Below, piece by piece: positions 10,211-22,240 of a DNA stretch of 64,000 nt. The number at the start of each line of letters is the position of its first letter. Position 1 is the first letter of the stretch. The translations under genes and the position numbers were made by a program. The DNA comes from Timema cristinae (taxonomy: Eukaryota; Arthropoda; Insecta; Phasmatodea; Timematidae): NCBI GenBank assembly GCA_039000515.1, contig JBCFYV010001001.1, positions 15,563,243 to 15,627,242 of the forward strand, given 5' to 3'. Under the pieces are notes generated by a model. It worked only from the letters and a program-made list of their open reading frames with translations, was not told where the DNA came from and made no database searches.

Positions 10211-10706
10211 CAGTAAAACCTCGTCAGTCAGAAATTGAGGATAATCCGAGCCCATGTGGAAAAATCATATCTGGCTAAAACTGCTCCAAATCTGGGACAG
10301 ACATGCCCAGTTCTGGGCCAGAAATACCCAGATCTGAGCCAGATATGCCCAAAACTGGGTTAGATCTGGGCCAGGTCTGAGAGAGATCTAGGGAAAATCT
10401 GGCATTTTTTCACGAGGGAACACACTATTTGAAAAAGTGTGGAAAAAATTAAATCAAATTAAATATTATATTGGATAACAAGCCCAAAGTTCAAAGAGAA
10501 TTGTAAGAAACAGTGATATCGGATAATAAATTCTTAATATTTACATACTGTAGTCAATACAAAAATGAAATTTTGATCAAACTGATTAAAGTGTAATTTA
10601 AAATTTGTGTAAATACTGCATCCCTGTAATATCTTGCTTAGTAAGAATTTTCGGTAATCTGAACAAACTTCAGTCCGAATTAGAGCGGATTAACAAGGTT
10701 CCAGTG
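10211..10706. mobile_element. Tigger/pogo-like MITE with internal short repeats
   Basis: The left end CAGTAAAACCTCGT matches the complement of the right end (CACTGGAACCTTGT) at most positions, and a TA follows on the right. Ends of the CAGT type are usual in the pogo/Tigger group. The interior at about 10283-10400 repeats variants of CAGATCTGGGCCAG several times. No transposase is present. Confidence 0.55.
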
Positions 10707-10742
10707 TATTTAACCCGTGAGTGGTCACTCTACTGCTTTAAC

Positions 10743-11118
10743 TTAAGGTGCGGCAGAAGGGGGCGCAAGTAATTTTACAGTTTTTAGGACATTAATTTTT
10801 TTTTTTTAGCCAAAATAAATCAAATATCTCTCCAGTAGCAACATAGAGTTTAATTTTCTGTACATACTAATATAAGCAGATCTTGAATATCTGTTAAGGG
10901 TGTCATAGAATTTCGTCAAAATATTTTATCTTTATTTAAAAAGTTTTGACAAATTTCCAGGACTAATTGACAGATATTCAAGATTTGTTGATATTAGCAT
11001 TATGCAGAAAACTAAACTCTATGTTGCTACTGGAGAAATAGTTGATTTATTTTGGCCAAAAAATTTCAATTCTATAAAAACTGTAAAAATACTATCGCTC
11101 TCTTCAGCCGCACCTTAA
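10743..11118. mobile_element. Palindromic MITE with TTAA-type ends
   Basis: The two halves are long imperfect inverted repeats. The ends are TTAAGGTGCGGC and GCCGCACCTTAA, and the inner parts share AGCAACATAGAGTTTA and its complement. The TTAA at both ends may be the target duplication. A related copy is at about 17405-17980. Confidence 0.8.
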
Positions 11119-11884
11119 AGAGGTCGGGTAGGTTCACTAACGCCCTTCCTTTCGTTGTGTATTTTAATTCCGTTTTTATTTTTATTTTCAAACGTTTTCT
11201 CCATCAAACAACATTTTATTCATTTTGAAAATATTAAAATTGATTTTTTTTAAACAAATTTTATTATAGAATAATTTACTGTAGTTATGAAAAAACATCC
11301 CAAAAAGTAATGATTTTTAGGGCTTACTTTCTTCTTTCATTAATTAATGATTTTGTTTTTTGTTTTATTGCAATCTGATTTTAAAACATATGTTTGAGTT
11401 TCAAATATGGAATTTTAAAACTTTTAACCCTTTATTTAAAAGTTATATGACTTACAAAAACATTCATTAAAAGTGATCAATAAAACAAACATTTATTTTA
11501 ATGAATATAAAAAGTATATTTTACTACTTAAAAATCGGAAACACAATACACTGTTATTTGTAAAACAACCTAATGCAAAATAATATAGCTCTTATTTGAG
11601 TTTCAAAACATAAAAATAATGGTATTTTGTAGTTGACTGTCACCTTTTCTCACCAGGGTATCCGCTACAAACCTTTTCAATATACTCTTCACGAGTGAAC
11701 TTTCCATGAATCCCACAAATGTACTTTTGACACAGTGGTCAGACTTTGAAGGTCTTGTTTCCTGTACTTGATAGATATTTCTCATAGCGTATGTGTTTTC
11801 TTGGAACTTTAGAGGCAGTTGTTACTTCTGGGAGCTGTTGGAGGCGCCATGGTCCCAAAATTTCCAGAATGTCACCTAACGATG

Positions 11885-12010
11885 TGCTAAGTCCACTTGT
11901 TAAATTCAAAGCGAACTCGAATCGAATACATGAAATATTCTTGAACCGAATCAGAGTTCTAATATATTTTTTAGTTGTTTTAAAATTGAAAAAAATATTA
12001 TATTGTGGAT
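11885..12010. mobile_element. Fragment of a MITE related to 43708-44144
   Basis: It shares GTGCTAAGTCCACTT and the following run of 'TCGAAxCGAAT'-type words with the left end of the element near 43.7 kb. Confidence 0.45.
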
Positions 12011-12086
12011 ATATATATATAAACACATTATAATATTATGTATGCATTAAAATCAACTACAGCCTGTTCCTGTGTGTTTGTTGCAG

Positions 12087-12245
12087 TTGATCTACACCAA
12101 ATATGGGTGGTACGAGTGCTTTGTCCATCCAAAGCAGATGACCAGTTTAATGAACACATTCTGTGAAACCGGCAGTCCCACCCGTCACATATGTGAGGTT
12201 ATATACGACCACACGTTGGGCAGTTTCAACAACCAAGTGAACAGG
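12087..12245 (+). CDS. Lipase, second visible exon (lid/cap region)
   Basis: The acceptor GTTTGTTGCAG ends at 12086. The exon runs in phase 0 for 53 codons to a weak donor GTAGAC at 12246. It encodes LIYTKYGWYECFVHPKQM, a cysteine-containing middle (MNTFCETG, HICEVIYD) and SFNNQVNR. This matches the cap domain between the nucleophile elbow and the NPAGTS-type motif in acid lipases. The cap covers the active site and sets substrate access. Confidence 0.85.
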
Positions 12246-12300
12246 GTAGACTGCAATTATTAATCTTTAAATTATACATGGGTTGATAAAAAGAGAACGT

Positions 12301-12602
12301 TTGTAGCTCATCAACTTGGCCCCGACCACTGATTAAGGCTTATATCTCCCGAAAAATGTAAAGCTAAAGGAAATGTTATATTCAATGACCAGCACTAACG
12401 AGTGGATTAAGTTTTGTCGTCAGTGCTACACTGGAAAATAGTGGGATGGGCTGAGCTTAGCCCCTATATATGGCTTATATTTCGCATGAAAATATAGCAC
12501 TAACAAACATTTTGTATTAAATAAGTGGCACTAATGTAACACTAACGACTGTATTAAATTTTTGTCGTTAGTGGACAGAGCCAAGTTGATGGAGCTCAAC
12601 CA
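12301..12602. mobile_element. MITE with inverted repeats
   Basis: The ends carry GCTCATCAACTTGGCCC and the inverted GAGCCAAGTTGATGGAGC. Inner parts repeat GCACTAA and TTAGTG words in inverted order. It lies in the short intron between lipase exons 2 and 3. Confidence 0.6.
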
Positions 12603-12708
12603 TGTTACTTCTTGATGTCATATCCATATGGCATGCCTCAATACTAGCATAAGATGTACCTTCTTGTTTGAAACGCTAGTACATTGTGACAAATGAAATA
12701 TGTTTCAG

Positions 12709-12793
12709 ACTGTAGCACTGATGTACCTAGCTCACCTCCCCGCCGGAACATCTATCTACACATTTGACCATTTCGCACAAATTAGGAAAACAG
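12709..12793 (+). CDS. Lipase, third visible exon
   Basis: The acceptor ATGTTTCAG ends at 12708 and the donor GTTGGA follows 12793. The exon has 28 codons plus one base (phase 1). It encodes TVALMYLAHLPAGTSIYTFD and HFAQIRKTG, equivalent to the conserved YLxHxPAGTSxxNxxHxxQ stretch of the family. The split glycine codon is completed by the next exon. Confidence 0.88.
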
Positions 12794-14657
12794 GTTGGAA
12801 AAACTTTTACTGGGCAATTCATTTTTTTTAAAGTAATTGTGTCAAGTGTTAATTTACTAAGCCTAGATTAAACACATTCATTAATCATTTAAAGATAGAC
12901 AATATTAAATAAAATTCTCAAATAACTATACTTTTTAATATATTTTTTATTGGTACCTTTAAGTCAGGGGCGTAGCCTATTTATCCATTTGGGGGGGATA
13001 GAGGAATAAGGAGAATTACAAACCTAAGGTAATATTTGCACAAGGATGTAAAAGTGTTATACATAAGTGCATAATCAAGAAATGTGATGGTATTCAATAA
13101 ACATAGTAAATAAACTTCAACAAAATATTGGGGTTTCTTTAGCAAAACATTAAATTCGTCTTTAAAAGTCAAGACACTTTTCTGTAAATAGACAACGGAT
13201 ACAAGTCACTACATCTATTTATTGGACGTTGAATTATTGAGGTAACGTTTCAGGCAACTAAATTTGAAAATCTATATTGCAGTGGTTTTTGGAAATGTAA
13301 CGGCTATTTTAAGAAAAATGTGAACACTGTAAATCCTTAGAATAATTATGTAGATTTTTGTGATAAGTAATCTGTATCAAGAATAGAATTTAAAAAAGAA
13401 ATGTAGGTAGCCTCAAACTAACTAAATCCAAAATGAGATAACAGAAGGAATCAAGGAATCGTAAGCCTGTTATTCTTTCTAAAAGTAGTTTTTTGTTTAA
13501 CTTGGAAGGAATGTATGTATTATAAGGTTATAGATCCGATAATGTCTCATTTCATAGTTGATTAGATAGATATTTAAAGTTAGAAGTGATTTTCCCAATA
13601 CATTTCTGTGTTTAAGTTTGAAATCTGTCTCTTGAATGAAATAGCCAACCGATGTAGGGAGACTCTATGATATGATCTGGTTCAATGTGTGAGTTTTTCC
13701 TCTCACTAATCCATGGCATTAATGGTTAAGTCCAATTTTCATAGACACCTTACCTGACAACTAAGAAAGTTACCAGATCTACATTCATGTATTTATACGT
13801 CAAGTCGTGTCCTACAGTCATCATTTTTGATAGATAACATCAATACCTATAAAATAACACTAGTTATATACTAAAATGTTATTTATGTTGGCTGTATAGG
13901 GCAATAATTTAATCTCATGGTTTTCAAAGTGTAAACAGTTTTTTTTTTACAGGCCCTACTATTCTTACACTATGTAACTGTGCCAAATGTTATATTCATT
14001 TTCTCTTAAATGTTTAGCTCTTCAAAGTTGTCAGAACTTCGCCATCAATGTCATCATCTTCATTAAGTGTTTGGTGTTAACTAAGTAAATAGTCCTTATA
14101 ATTTTTATCGTGGTGTACCCTCAGTTAATAAACTTACCTTGCTTGTCTCCACTATGGTGTAGTTTATAAGATAAGTACTGTGGAATCTCGTTTATATCGA
14201 CTAGAGTTTCACATTGATTAACATTTTGTAGCAAATTTTATGGGATGAATAATTAATATGTTATTTGAAAGAAAAAAAACCTTCTTTAAAATAAATTAAA
14301 TGATTATGGTACAGTAGTCTCAGGATGACCACACCACTCGTAAACGCCATTCAAAATTGGCTAAGCAAGCAAAAACTTACTCATTATTTTATGAGTGAAT
14401 AGTGTTTGTAACAGGTGTCAAGTGTTTTATAATTTGTTCGGGTAAAAATAAATGGTGAGGTGTAGTAGTATCTAGGTTTTAATACGTTTTCCCTTCAATT
14501 TCCTAATTATTCTGATTTTCATTTAATACAGATGATACCAGGTCCATGTTAGGTCGTATAAACGAGGTCCCAATATACACAGTGTAATCAATCAAGGCGG
14601 AAGAAATTTATCCCTTACATGGCTGTATTGTATAGGTAGTTTTTTGAACATTAACAG
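12794..14657. other. Lipase intron, mostly featureless
   Basis: Apart from the dispersed repeat fragment at about 13768-13890 and the MITE at 14176-14584, I see nothing here. A minus-strand open frame at 12981-13172 has no recognisable content. Confidence 0.5.
14176..14584. mobile_element. MITE with CTCGTTTATA-type inverted ends
   Basis: The left end ACTGTGGAATCTCGTTTATA and the complement of the right end (TTGGGACCTCGTTTATACGA) match. There is no coding content. It is of the Tigger/pogo or mariner MITE type, without a firm superfamily call. Confidence 0.65.
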
Positions 14658-14800
14658 GCAAGTTCCACCACTATGACCCAAGTGTGGCTGGGAAGATTGA
14701 CAAACTGAAGCACTTGAGAATGCCCGAATATGATCTCAGCCTAGTGACCGCTGCTGTAGCAATCTTCTATGGCCAAAGTGATATGATGGTTGACTCAGTT
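14658..14800 (+). CDS. Lipase, fourth visible exon with catalytic Asp
   Basis: The acceptor ATTAACAG ends at 14657 and the strong donor GTAAGT begins at 14801. The first two bases complete the glycine codon of the previous exon. It encodes KFHHYDPSVAGKIDKL, then YDLSLVTAAVAIFYGQSDMM. The FYGQSDMMVDS segment corresponds to the family motif GGxDxLADPxDV, so the aspartate after QS is the likely triad Asp. The usual second Asp-Pro is changed to Asp-Ser. Confidence 0.88.
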
Positions 14801-15217
14801 GTAAGTATATGATTTACTATTTGTATACACAATTGCAAGGGCGCTCATGTAGGTTTTACAAATGGGGAGCGGATTTGAGTCCCATCTGCTGTGGATGTGG
14901 CACAAACCCTCCCCCCACCCACAAGAGAAAATTTCAGGAATTTAACCTTGTAGTAGGAAAGGTGAGCATCTGAACCTAAACCTAAGCTAATTATATGAGT
15001 TTCAAGAACCAATTTTCCCAACAACAAATATCTGAAAATCAACAATACATAAAGTGAAAAAAGATGTGAATGGGAGGAAATCTACATTTTATCATTTTTA
15101 TCTCTGTTAACTCAGATTTTGATAATTCAAAAGTTGTTAGTAGCAAGTTGAAGCCAAATTTCAAATACACAATTTATATTTTTTCATAAAAATTAATTTA
15201 ATAAAAGAGTAAATATG

Positions 15218-15400
15218 GCGTAGGGATTAGGAAGGAAGCACTTCAGAAGTAATCTACTCGTATTTGCATGGAAAGAGAATGGGAAACCATTTAGGAAAAA
15301 CCACCCTTAGTAGACCAGACCAGGATTTGTGCCCCAATCTTCCCTTCATCAGTAGGCCAATCCAACACAAGAGTGACACCTTAAACCATTCGGCCACTGG
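15218..15400 (-). mobile_element. SINE family C copy, tail missing
   Basis: Reverse orientation. The body (GGAAACCATTTAGGAAAAAC) and head complement (CACCTTAAACCATTCGGCCA) are clear. The 3' tail is absent. Confidence 0.7.
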
Positions 15401-15792
15401 TCATTAGTATTATGATATAGCTGCTTTTTAATAACATAAACAAAAGTTTAGCAATTCAAATAACCTTACATATCTTAAGTATAAGTCTACTGTGTACCAT
15501 GATTTAGTTGACTTGTATGGTCAATTGCTCCACTTGAAATTCTCAGCAAGAATCCAAACATAAATTTTTAGTGGCCCTTAGAATGTTACAGCAAACAGGC
15601 TGAGACTAATAATAAATGCATGAAGAGATTCCTGCGTTAGCCATACAGGGGTTTAAAACTGTGCTGTTAAACATGGGCTACATCTAGCCACGAGGGTACA
15701 CGAAGCCATCTTAGGGATTACATAGTAAAATATACACATAGGCCTATATATATATCGTTTAGAACTTATTAGATTTTTTTAGATGTAGACTA

Positions 15793-16289
15793 TATATTAA
15801 TAGAGCCCCGTAAGAATGTGACAAAGCGAAAAGTGCCATAAAAATATGGAATAAGTACTTTTTCCTTTGATAGTTTTTAGATATGATTACAATGTGTTTG
15901 AAAAGTCAAATAAAACAAAATCGTCTTGTTACACGAAATCCTCCTATAAAACGAAATAACACTGCTTTTACAAAAAAATCTTTAAATAAACACAAAATTA
16001 AAAAGAAATCAAGCAGAAATGTTGACCATGCTGTAATTTGATTAGTATTTTGTTGTAGAGTATGCTAACTTTAGGCTACAAAATTGTGAAATATGCAGAC
16101 AAACTTGACAAGGAATTTTTAAGCAAATATATAACGTTTCAATAATAAATTTTAATTTTGTATCCTTTGTCTCAATACATTTCAGATAAAATGTAATTTT
16201 AGATAAATACAAAATAACATAGAAAAGTGAGATGTAAAAAACAAAATTTAACCAAAAATAAACAATTTTTACGGGGCTCTATATATTAA
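15793..16289. mobile_element. hAT-like MITE with exact 8-bp target-site duplication
   Basis: The element at 15801-16281 begins TAGAGCCCCGTAA and ends with its inverse TTACGGGGCTCTA. The flanking TATATTAA at 15793-15800 and 16282-16289 are identical. TAGAG-type ends with an 8-bp duplication are characteristic of hAT elements. It has no transposase. Nothing else is evident between 16290 and 17400. Confidence 0.88.
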
Positions 16290-17404
16290 GTATAACTTGC
16301 ATTATGCAACAATAACTTTGATGGTACAAAGTTGAAGAAAGATTATATCCGGGGGTATGCGAGCCAAAATGGTGAATACCATTGGATTAACATATCAGTT
16401 TGAATATTTAACAGCTTAAAATTAGTCATTATAGTAAGAGGATTATTTTACATCCATTACTATTTCCAGCCTGTGGCCTGGGTCAGTTTTTTTTATTCAA
16501 TCCATATATTTTCCACCCATGGCCTGCTAGGCTTATTGTAGAGGAAGAGGATGTTTTAACTTATTATTATGAATACATTATTTCTATTAGTTTAAAATAT
16601 TTTATTTAGCAAAGTTAAACTTGTTTAAAACTTATCTGATCCTGGCACCATTAAGAGAATGAACTTGGTAAAACTTTTAAACTCACTCTTTATTCGCTTT
16701 AAACCAAGAGTACTTTTTTTTAAAAATTGTGTAAAGAAATTATTGATCTGTTTGGATTTAAATTTACATACTTATAATTTTTTTCCACTGGATGTGTTAG
16801 CCAAATAAAAAGGATAATAATTATTGCAACCAATTCATTAAAATTAAACCGTTAAGAGTAAATTTGGTCACCACAGTAGACAATTTTCATAAGTTTACTT
16901 TTTAGTTGGTTTTCTTTAAATTAAGTGGTAACCTTGTATATATTAATTTTTTTTAGGAATTTCTATTAAAATATGTACTTACTTACTCTATGGCATACTT
17001 TTGTATTTCTCTTCATTGCCCAGGAAAGTAACTTATCCGAGTCTTATAAAATTTATAACACCCCAATTATGTTTAAAAAAAACTATTTCCAGATGAATTC
17101 GAACAAATTTCTTCCTATCTCTTATATTTCTTAATGAACCACCAGCTGTCTGATTTTGATAGGGAGGAACTTTTTTGACAGTTATAAAAGTTAGGTACTC
17201 AAACAGTTTTCATATATCTATATAAACATTTGATCTGCTATTCTTAATTCCTACCAACATCCTGGTACAGAACTCCTAATTCACAAGATAAATTTATGAG
17301 TATGACCTTCATACACAGTAATTAGCACTAAGCTAGAAGAAGGGTGTTGCAGGAACTTTTAACAAAGTTGTTTTGAGGTGGGATTGTAGGGAACATGAGC
17401 TTAG

Positions 17405-17980
17405 GGCAGTGTTTTTGAAGTTTATTTCTACAGTAGAAACATTAGCGTTTAATTTTCTTCACCTGGTGATATAAATAGTTCTTGAATATCTGTCACTATA
17501 ATAGCAGAATTAGATGAAGAGAAAAAGTCATTAAATTCAAGAACACCCTCTAAAGATATTCAATAACTGTTGATATCACATGGGTAACCTGGTGGTCTAG
17601 GGGTTAGGTGTCAGACTTCTGTGCTGGGGGTCCAGAGTTCAATCCTCTGTCTCGGCACAGATTTATCTGATTACCAAAACCTTCCTTCACCTCTGACAAG
17701 AAGTGTATTAATCACAACTTGTGAATGTGGGGAAAGCCAGGCCTCCACCGTGGTTCGGATCCCACGTTAAACTGTAGGTCCTCCATTTCATCTCACAATC
17801 ACCCTACCATTACACATTAGCGTAAGTGTGTACAACCCGAATGGGTAGTAAGACACGGAGATAATAATAATAATAATAATGTTGCTATCAGCATGTGAAG
17901 AAAATCAAATTGTAATATTTCTATTGGAGCAATATTTTATATATTTTAGCAAAAAAAAACTTATAAAAAGTGTTAAAACA
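17405..17980. mobile_element. Palindromic MITE interrupted by a SINE
   Basis: The flanking halves (17405-17583 and 17881-17980) match the MITE at 10743-11118 (shared words such as ACATTAGCGTTTAATTTTCT and TTGAATATCTGT). A family A SINE is inserted between them. Confidence 0.7.
17567..17897 (+). mobile_element. SINE family A copy nested in a MITE
   Basis: The full-length SINE (about 17584-17880) has head, body, tail and (TAA)n. It is flanked by TGTTGATATCACATG and TGTTGCTATCAGCATG, a diverged duplication of about 15 bp of the MITE. Confidence 0.88.
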
Positions 17981-18073
17981 CATCCCTTAACTTGTTATCC
18001 ATATCCCCACCCTAAGTGCCTGAATGATGTTTACTATTAACATAAAATATTACTTCTTACCTGATTGTTTTAG

Positions 18074-18226
18074 GAGGTCTTGAAGCTGTCAAAGAAACTA
18101 CCTAATGTGATCACAGTACAAAAGGTTGCAGATCCAAAGTTCAATCATGCAGGATTCATAACTGGTAAAAATGTGAGGACTCTTCTATATAATCACATTC
18201 TTGCAAACATGATGAAGATGAAGTGA
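18074..18226 (+). CDS. Lipase, last exon with catalytic His and stop
   Basis: The acceptor TTGTTTTAG ends at 18073. Fifty codons precede TGA at 18224-18226. It encodes EVLKLSKKLPNVITVQKV, DPKFNHAGFITG and a C-terminus ending YNHILANMMKMK. FNHAGFITG equals the family motif (Y/F)NHLDFIWG, and its histidine is the triad base. The usual LD after the histidine is AG here. Joined, the five exons give a complete Ser-Asp-His triad. Overall about 226 codons of a family that normally has about 400 are present in the window. Confidence 0.9.
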   Translation, partial: EVLKLSKKLPNVITVQKVADPKFNHAGFITGKNVRTLLYNHILANMMKMK

Positions 18227-19745
18227 GCCAGATGTGAGAGGTGTAGCAACAATTTGATATATAACAAAAACATGAGAAATGTGACAACAATGCGAGAAAT
18301 ATTTTACAACTTTATTCTTCTAAGCATGTTGGAGGATACTGTGAACTGTCAGTGAGTTGTGAGAACTATATTTTACAGCTATATCCTTGCAACAACGCTG
18401 GAGGATGCTGTGTACAATAATTAGTGAGAGAGGTGGCAACAATGTGAAAATTATATTTTACAATATTCTTGCAACTATGGATTATCAGGATAAGTGGTGA
18501 ACTAGCAGTGAGCTGTGACATTAATGTGAGAACTATATTTTACAACTACACTCTTGTAACTATAGTGGGAAATGTGAACTGTGAGCTGCCATAACAATGT
18601 GAGAGATATGTTTTACAACTAACTATATTCTTGGAACTATAGTGGAACATGATGTGAACTAACAGTGAGGTGTAATAACATGAGAGTTATGTTTTACAAA
18701 TACATTCTTACTTACATAGTAGGTAATGTTTTGAACTAAAAGTGAGCTGCCCCAACGTGATAGCTTTGTTTTATAGCTACATTTTTTTAACTATAGTGGG
18801 ATATGTGAGCTAATGGTAAACCATCACAATAATGTGATAATTATGTCTTAAAACTACATTCTTGCAACTAGAGGAGACATGTTGTGAACTAACAGTGAGC
18901 TGTCACAACAGTGTGATAGCTATGTTTTATAACTACATTCGTGCAATTATTGTAGGAAATGCTGTGATCTAACAGTAAACCATCACAACAATGTGATATG
19001 TTTTACAACCAAATTCTTTCATTTATTGTGATACATGTTTTGAACTAGCAGAGAGCTGTCACAACAACGTGTGAATTAAATTTTAAAACCACATTTTCAC
19101 AATTAATTACAGTGGGAAATGTGAAGTAACAGTGAGCTGTCACAACAATATGATAACTATGTTTTACAACTACATTCTTGCCACTATAGTGGAATATATG
19201 GTGAGCTAACAGTAAACTATCACAACAATGTGAAAGCTATGTTTTATAACCACATTCTTGCAACTATGGCGAGACATGTTGGGAACTAACAGTGAGAATT
19301 TTAAAACTATATTTTTGCAATTATAGTGGGAAATGTTGTGAACTAACAGTAAGATGTCTCAATAATATGATAGCTACTGTTTTACAACTACATTCTTGCA
19401 ATTATAGTGGGAAATGTTGTGAACTAACAGTAAGATGTCTCAATAATATGATAGCTACTGTTTTACAACTACATTCTTGCAATTATGGTGGGATATGTTG
19501 TAAACTAATAGTGAACTATCTCAACAATGTGATGGCTATGTTTTTAAGTAGGCCTACATTCTTGCAATTATGATGGAAAATTTTGTAAAATATCAATGAT
19601 CTGTCACAACAATATGAAAGCTATGCTTTACAACTACATTCTTATAACTATGGTGGAAAAGGTTGTGCGCTTACAGTTTGCTGTCAAAACAATGTGAGAG
19701 TTATGTTTTACAACTAAATCCTTGCAAACATGGTGGAGGAAGCTA
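18190..19745 (+). repeat. Minisatellite of about 80-bp units starting at the lipase stop
   Basis: About 20 diverged units each contain TTTTACAACTACATTCTTGC, AACTATAGTGGGAAATG, GTGAACTAACAGTGAGCTGT and CACAACAATGTGA. Two neighbouring units around 19300-19460 are nearly identical, so expansion is recent. The words TACAACTACATTCTTGCAAC match the end of the lipase coding sequence (TATAATCACATTCTTGCAAA), in the same frame. Open frames in the array are by-products of the periodicity. Confidence 0.93.
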
Positions 19746-21235
19746 TCAACCTAAATTCAAATAACTGTGATAACACAATGCATATCAAGGTAGAATAGAA
19801 ACATTCAATTAAGTGTAACTAAATTATAGTTTTATTTTTCTAGAAGAAAATCAATGCTAACATTTCCTTTTCAGATTTAACAATTCAAAAAAACAATTTT
19901 AACACCTATAGACAAAAAGTTAAAATGAACATGTATGTATATTTTAATGAACTTATTTTAATATTTTTACTTATTGCAACTTAAAAAAGTATATTTACAT
20001 ACACAAAGAATAAGCCAACATTTACTGTTCCCTTTTATGTATTGACATGTGTTGATACAGTGGATGTAGTTGTGATTATGATTATGTAACATTTCAACCC
20101 TAGACACATATATAGATAGACCTTCTCAAAAATGTGGAGAACATTAATAAACATGTGCAGTTTCCCAGAGTAGTATTCTTTCATTAATTTGTTTAGTTTC
20201 TAAATTATTTTCACTGTTCCTATTTACGTTAAATTATGGCTTACAGCCAGTCAAAAACTTATCAATGCTTATTTTCAGCTATATTAATAAAATGAAAAGT
20301 TTGTCAGTTGGTCATGATCGTTGAGCGATATCCATCACACACAGAGACCTGAAATTTAAAAATTAGTAGCCCCTGTGCATGAACATGTGCAGCTCAAAGC
20401 CAAAATTTTAATATTTGAATTTTCTTTTAAATTAATTAAAAAATGGTTCAGAGGAATAAAATTAATTGATTTTTATTGTTTGAATAATAAAAAAAAGCTT
20501 TGCCACAGGTAAGCCACACAATCCATTGTGTGGTTCCCCCAGGTATCTATGTTAGTAGCTAATAAAAAGAGAAAAACAAAAGTAAAAGCAAGAAACAGTT
20601 TGATTTATTTTAATATTATTAACGACTGCTAATATTAATTTAGAGTAAAGAAATGATACCGTAACTAAATAGCTTAAACTGTATTTGTTGCTCAGGTTTA
20701 ATAGATTCAAACAAGATACTAATGTGTAAGAAATAATATATGCAGTTCAATTTTCATAGAAAGAGCCTTATCATCCAGAAGTTAATATGTTCGTGTAATC
20801 ATACTTCAAATCATGTAATCTGAAGATGTCATTTTTTATGGATATTATGAATAATTATAAAACAATACTAATAATATAGCGAAATGTTATCAATTTTGGC
20901 CACAAGAAATGTTTAATATTTTAAAAAAATGTTCCGATGAAAATTTGTCGTTATTTACATAGGTCATACAAGAGAAGGATAAGAGACAGAATCATTCATA
21001 TTGTAGAAGCATGACATCGCCAGAACGTTACATAAATACTGGTTTTTATATAGAATCACCCCTCACCCTGCAATGGTGTTGCCTCCGCATGCTTAGTACT
21101 CAGAAAATAACCGCCTCACAAGATTTATTCTTGTTCAGAGTGTGGCAGCGTAACGATCATTAATATACTCTGCTCAGTTGTTGGTAGCTTTAGACTTTTC
21201 TGACACGTGAAAGGTCCCTCAAAGCAGTACTGTAT
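19746..21235. other. Stretch without a recognisable gene
   Basis: AT-rich sequence. I see no exon, RNA gene or repeat with clear ends. The part at 21000-21230 is less AT-rich but has no open frame of note. Confidence 0.5.
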
Positions 21236-21478
21236 TTAGCACCACGTCTTACTACCCATCCGGGTTATACACTTTAAGTACTAATTACGCTAATGGATTA
21301 GGAATTGTGAAGGTTTAATTAGAGGAAGTGAACCCGCATTTGTGTGGAGGTAGAGTGGAAAACCATTTAGGAAAAACCACCCCAGTTCACCCGACCGAGA
21401 TTCGAACCTCGATCTCCCCATCCTCAGCAGTCGAGCTAAACACGACAAGCGCGTTAGCCAACTATGCCTCCGCGGCAG
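21236..21478 (-). mobile_element. SINE family B copy
   Basis: Near-complete. The tail complement is at the left (CACGTCTTACTACCCATCCG), then the shared body, then the B head (complement of GGCATAGTTGGCTAACGCGC). The B box reads GGTTCGAATCTC on the minus strand. Confidence 0.9.
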
Positions 21479-21959
21479 GTCAGTTCTGTATTAAAGTTAA
21501 TCATTTAATATTGGAATAAAGGTCAAAGCTAAAAGGGACATCATCAAGCAACATCAAAGCAGTAGATAAAATATTAATGAAACAATAGAATAAAGGTGGA
21601 AAGCTACTCAAAACACCTAAAACACAGTGCAATGATGTGATAGGCCGAATTGGATATGCTGTACTGATTCGTTAACCCTCTGAAAGAAGATTTAGTCAAA
21701 ATGTGAGCCACAAGTTAAGGTATGGTATATCACACAATGTAAGGTGGAGGATAAAGCAGCGTCATAAGAAACTATTAATTGCATAGCTAACTTCAATTTT
21801 TTTAAAGGGGAGAGGGGGAACAACATGGATGCAGGAATTATAACGTTTCATCCAAAAAGTTGTTCAGATGAATTCCAGATATTTAGAGATCTAAGATAAG
21901 TAATTTGGTATCCTTATTTTTATAGCATTATTATTTTATTATATGATAATAGTGTAGCG

Positions 21960-22240
21960 CAGTGGTTCCCAAAATGTGGTATATAAAATTATTTCTGGTG
22001 GTACGCAGTAAACAAAAAAAAAATTAAAGTAGGAAAAATATAGGGTCTCATAAAATCCTATAAATATATTGCAACCGAGTCTAAACAAAAGTAAAATAGA
22101 TTTAACCAGTGGTTGAAGGGGTGTCAACACTGATTCAAGCTCAGAGCCACCCAGTATGTGGGGCACCATTTAAAAATCTACATAAATAGTATATTTTCAG
22201 CATTATATTAGTGGTACTCTAAATTATGGAAAATGTTGGG
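21960..22240. mobile_element. hAT-like MITE remnant
   Basis: It starts CAGTGGTTCCCAAAATGTGG, a typical hAT end. The right side near 22207-22240 (GTGGTACTCTAAATTATGGA) fits the inner part of the opposite end, but the final bases are lost. No duplication was found. Confidence 0.5.

Noticed and set aside
19292..19573. 93-codon frame with a repeated CNYSGKCCELTVRCLNN peptide
   Set aside because: It is a by-product of near-identical minisatellite units and has no start or splice context.
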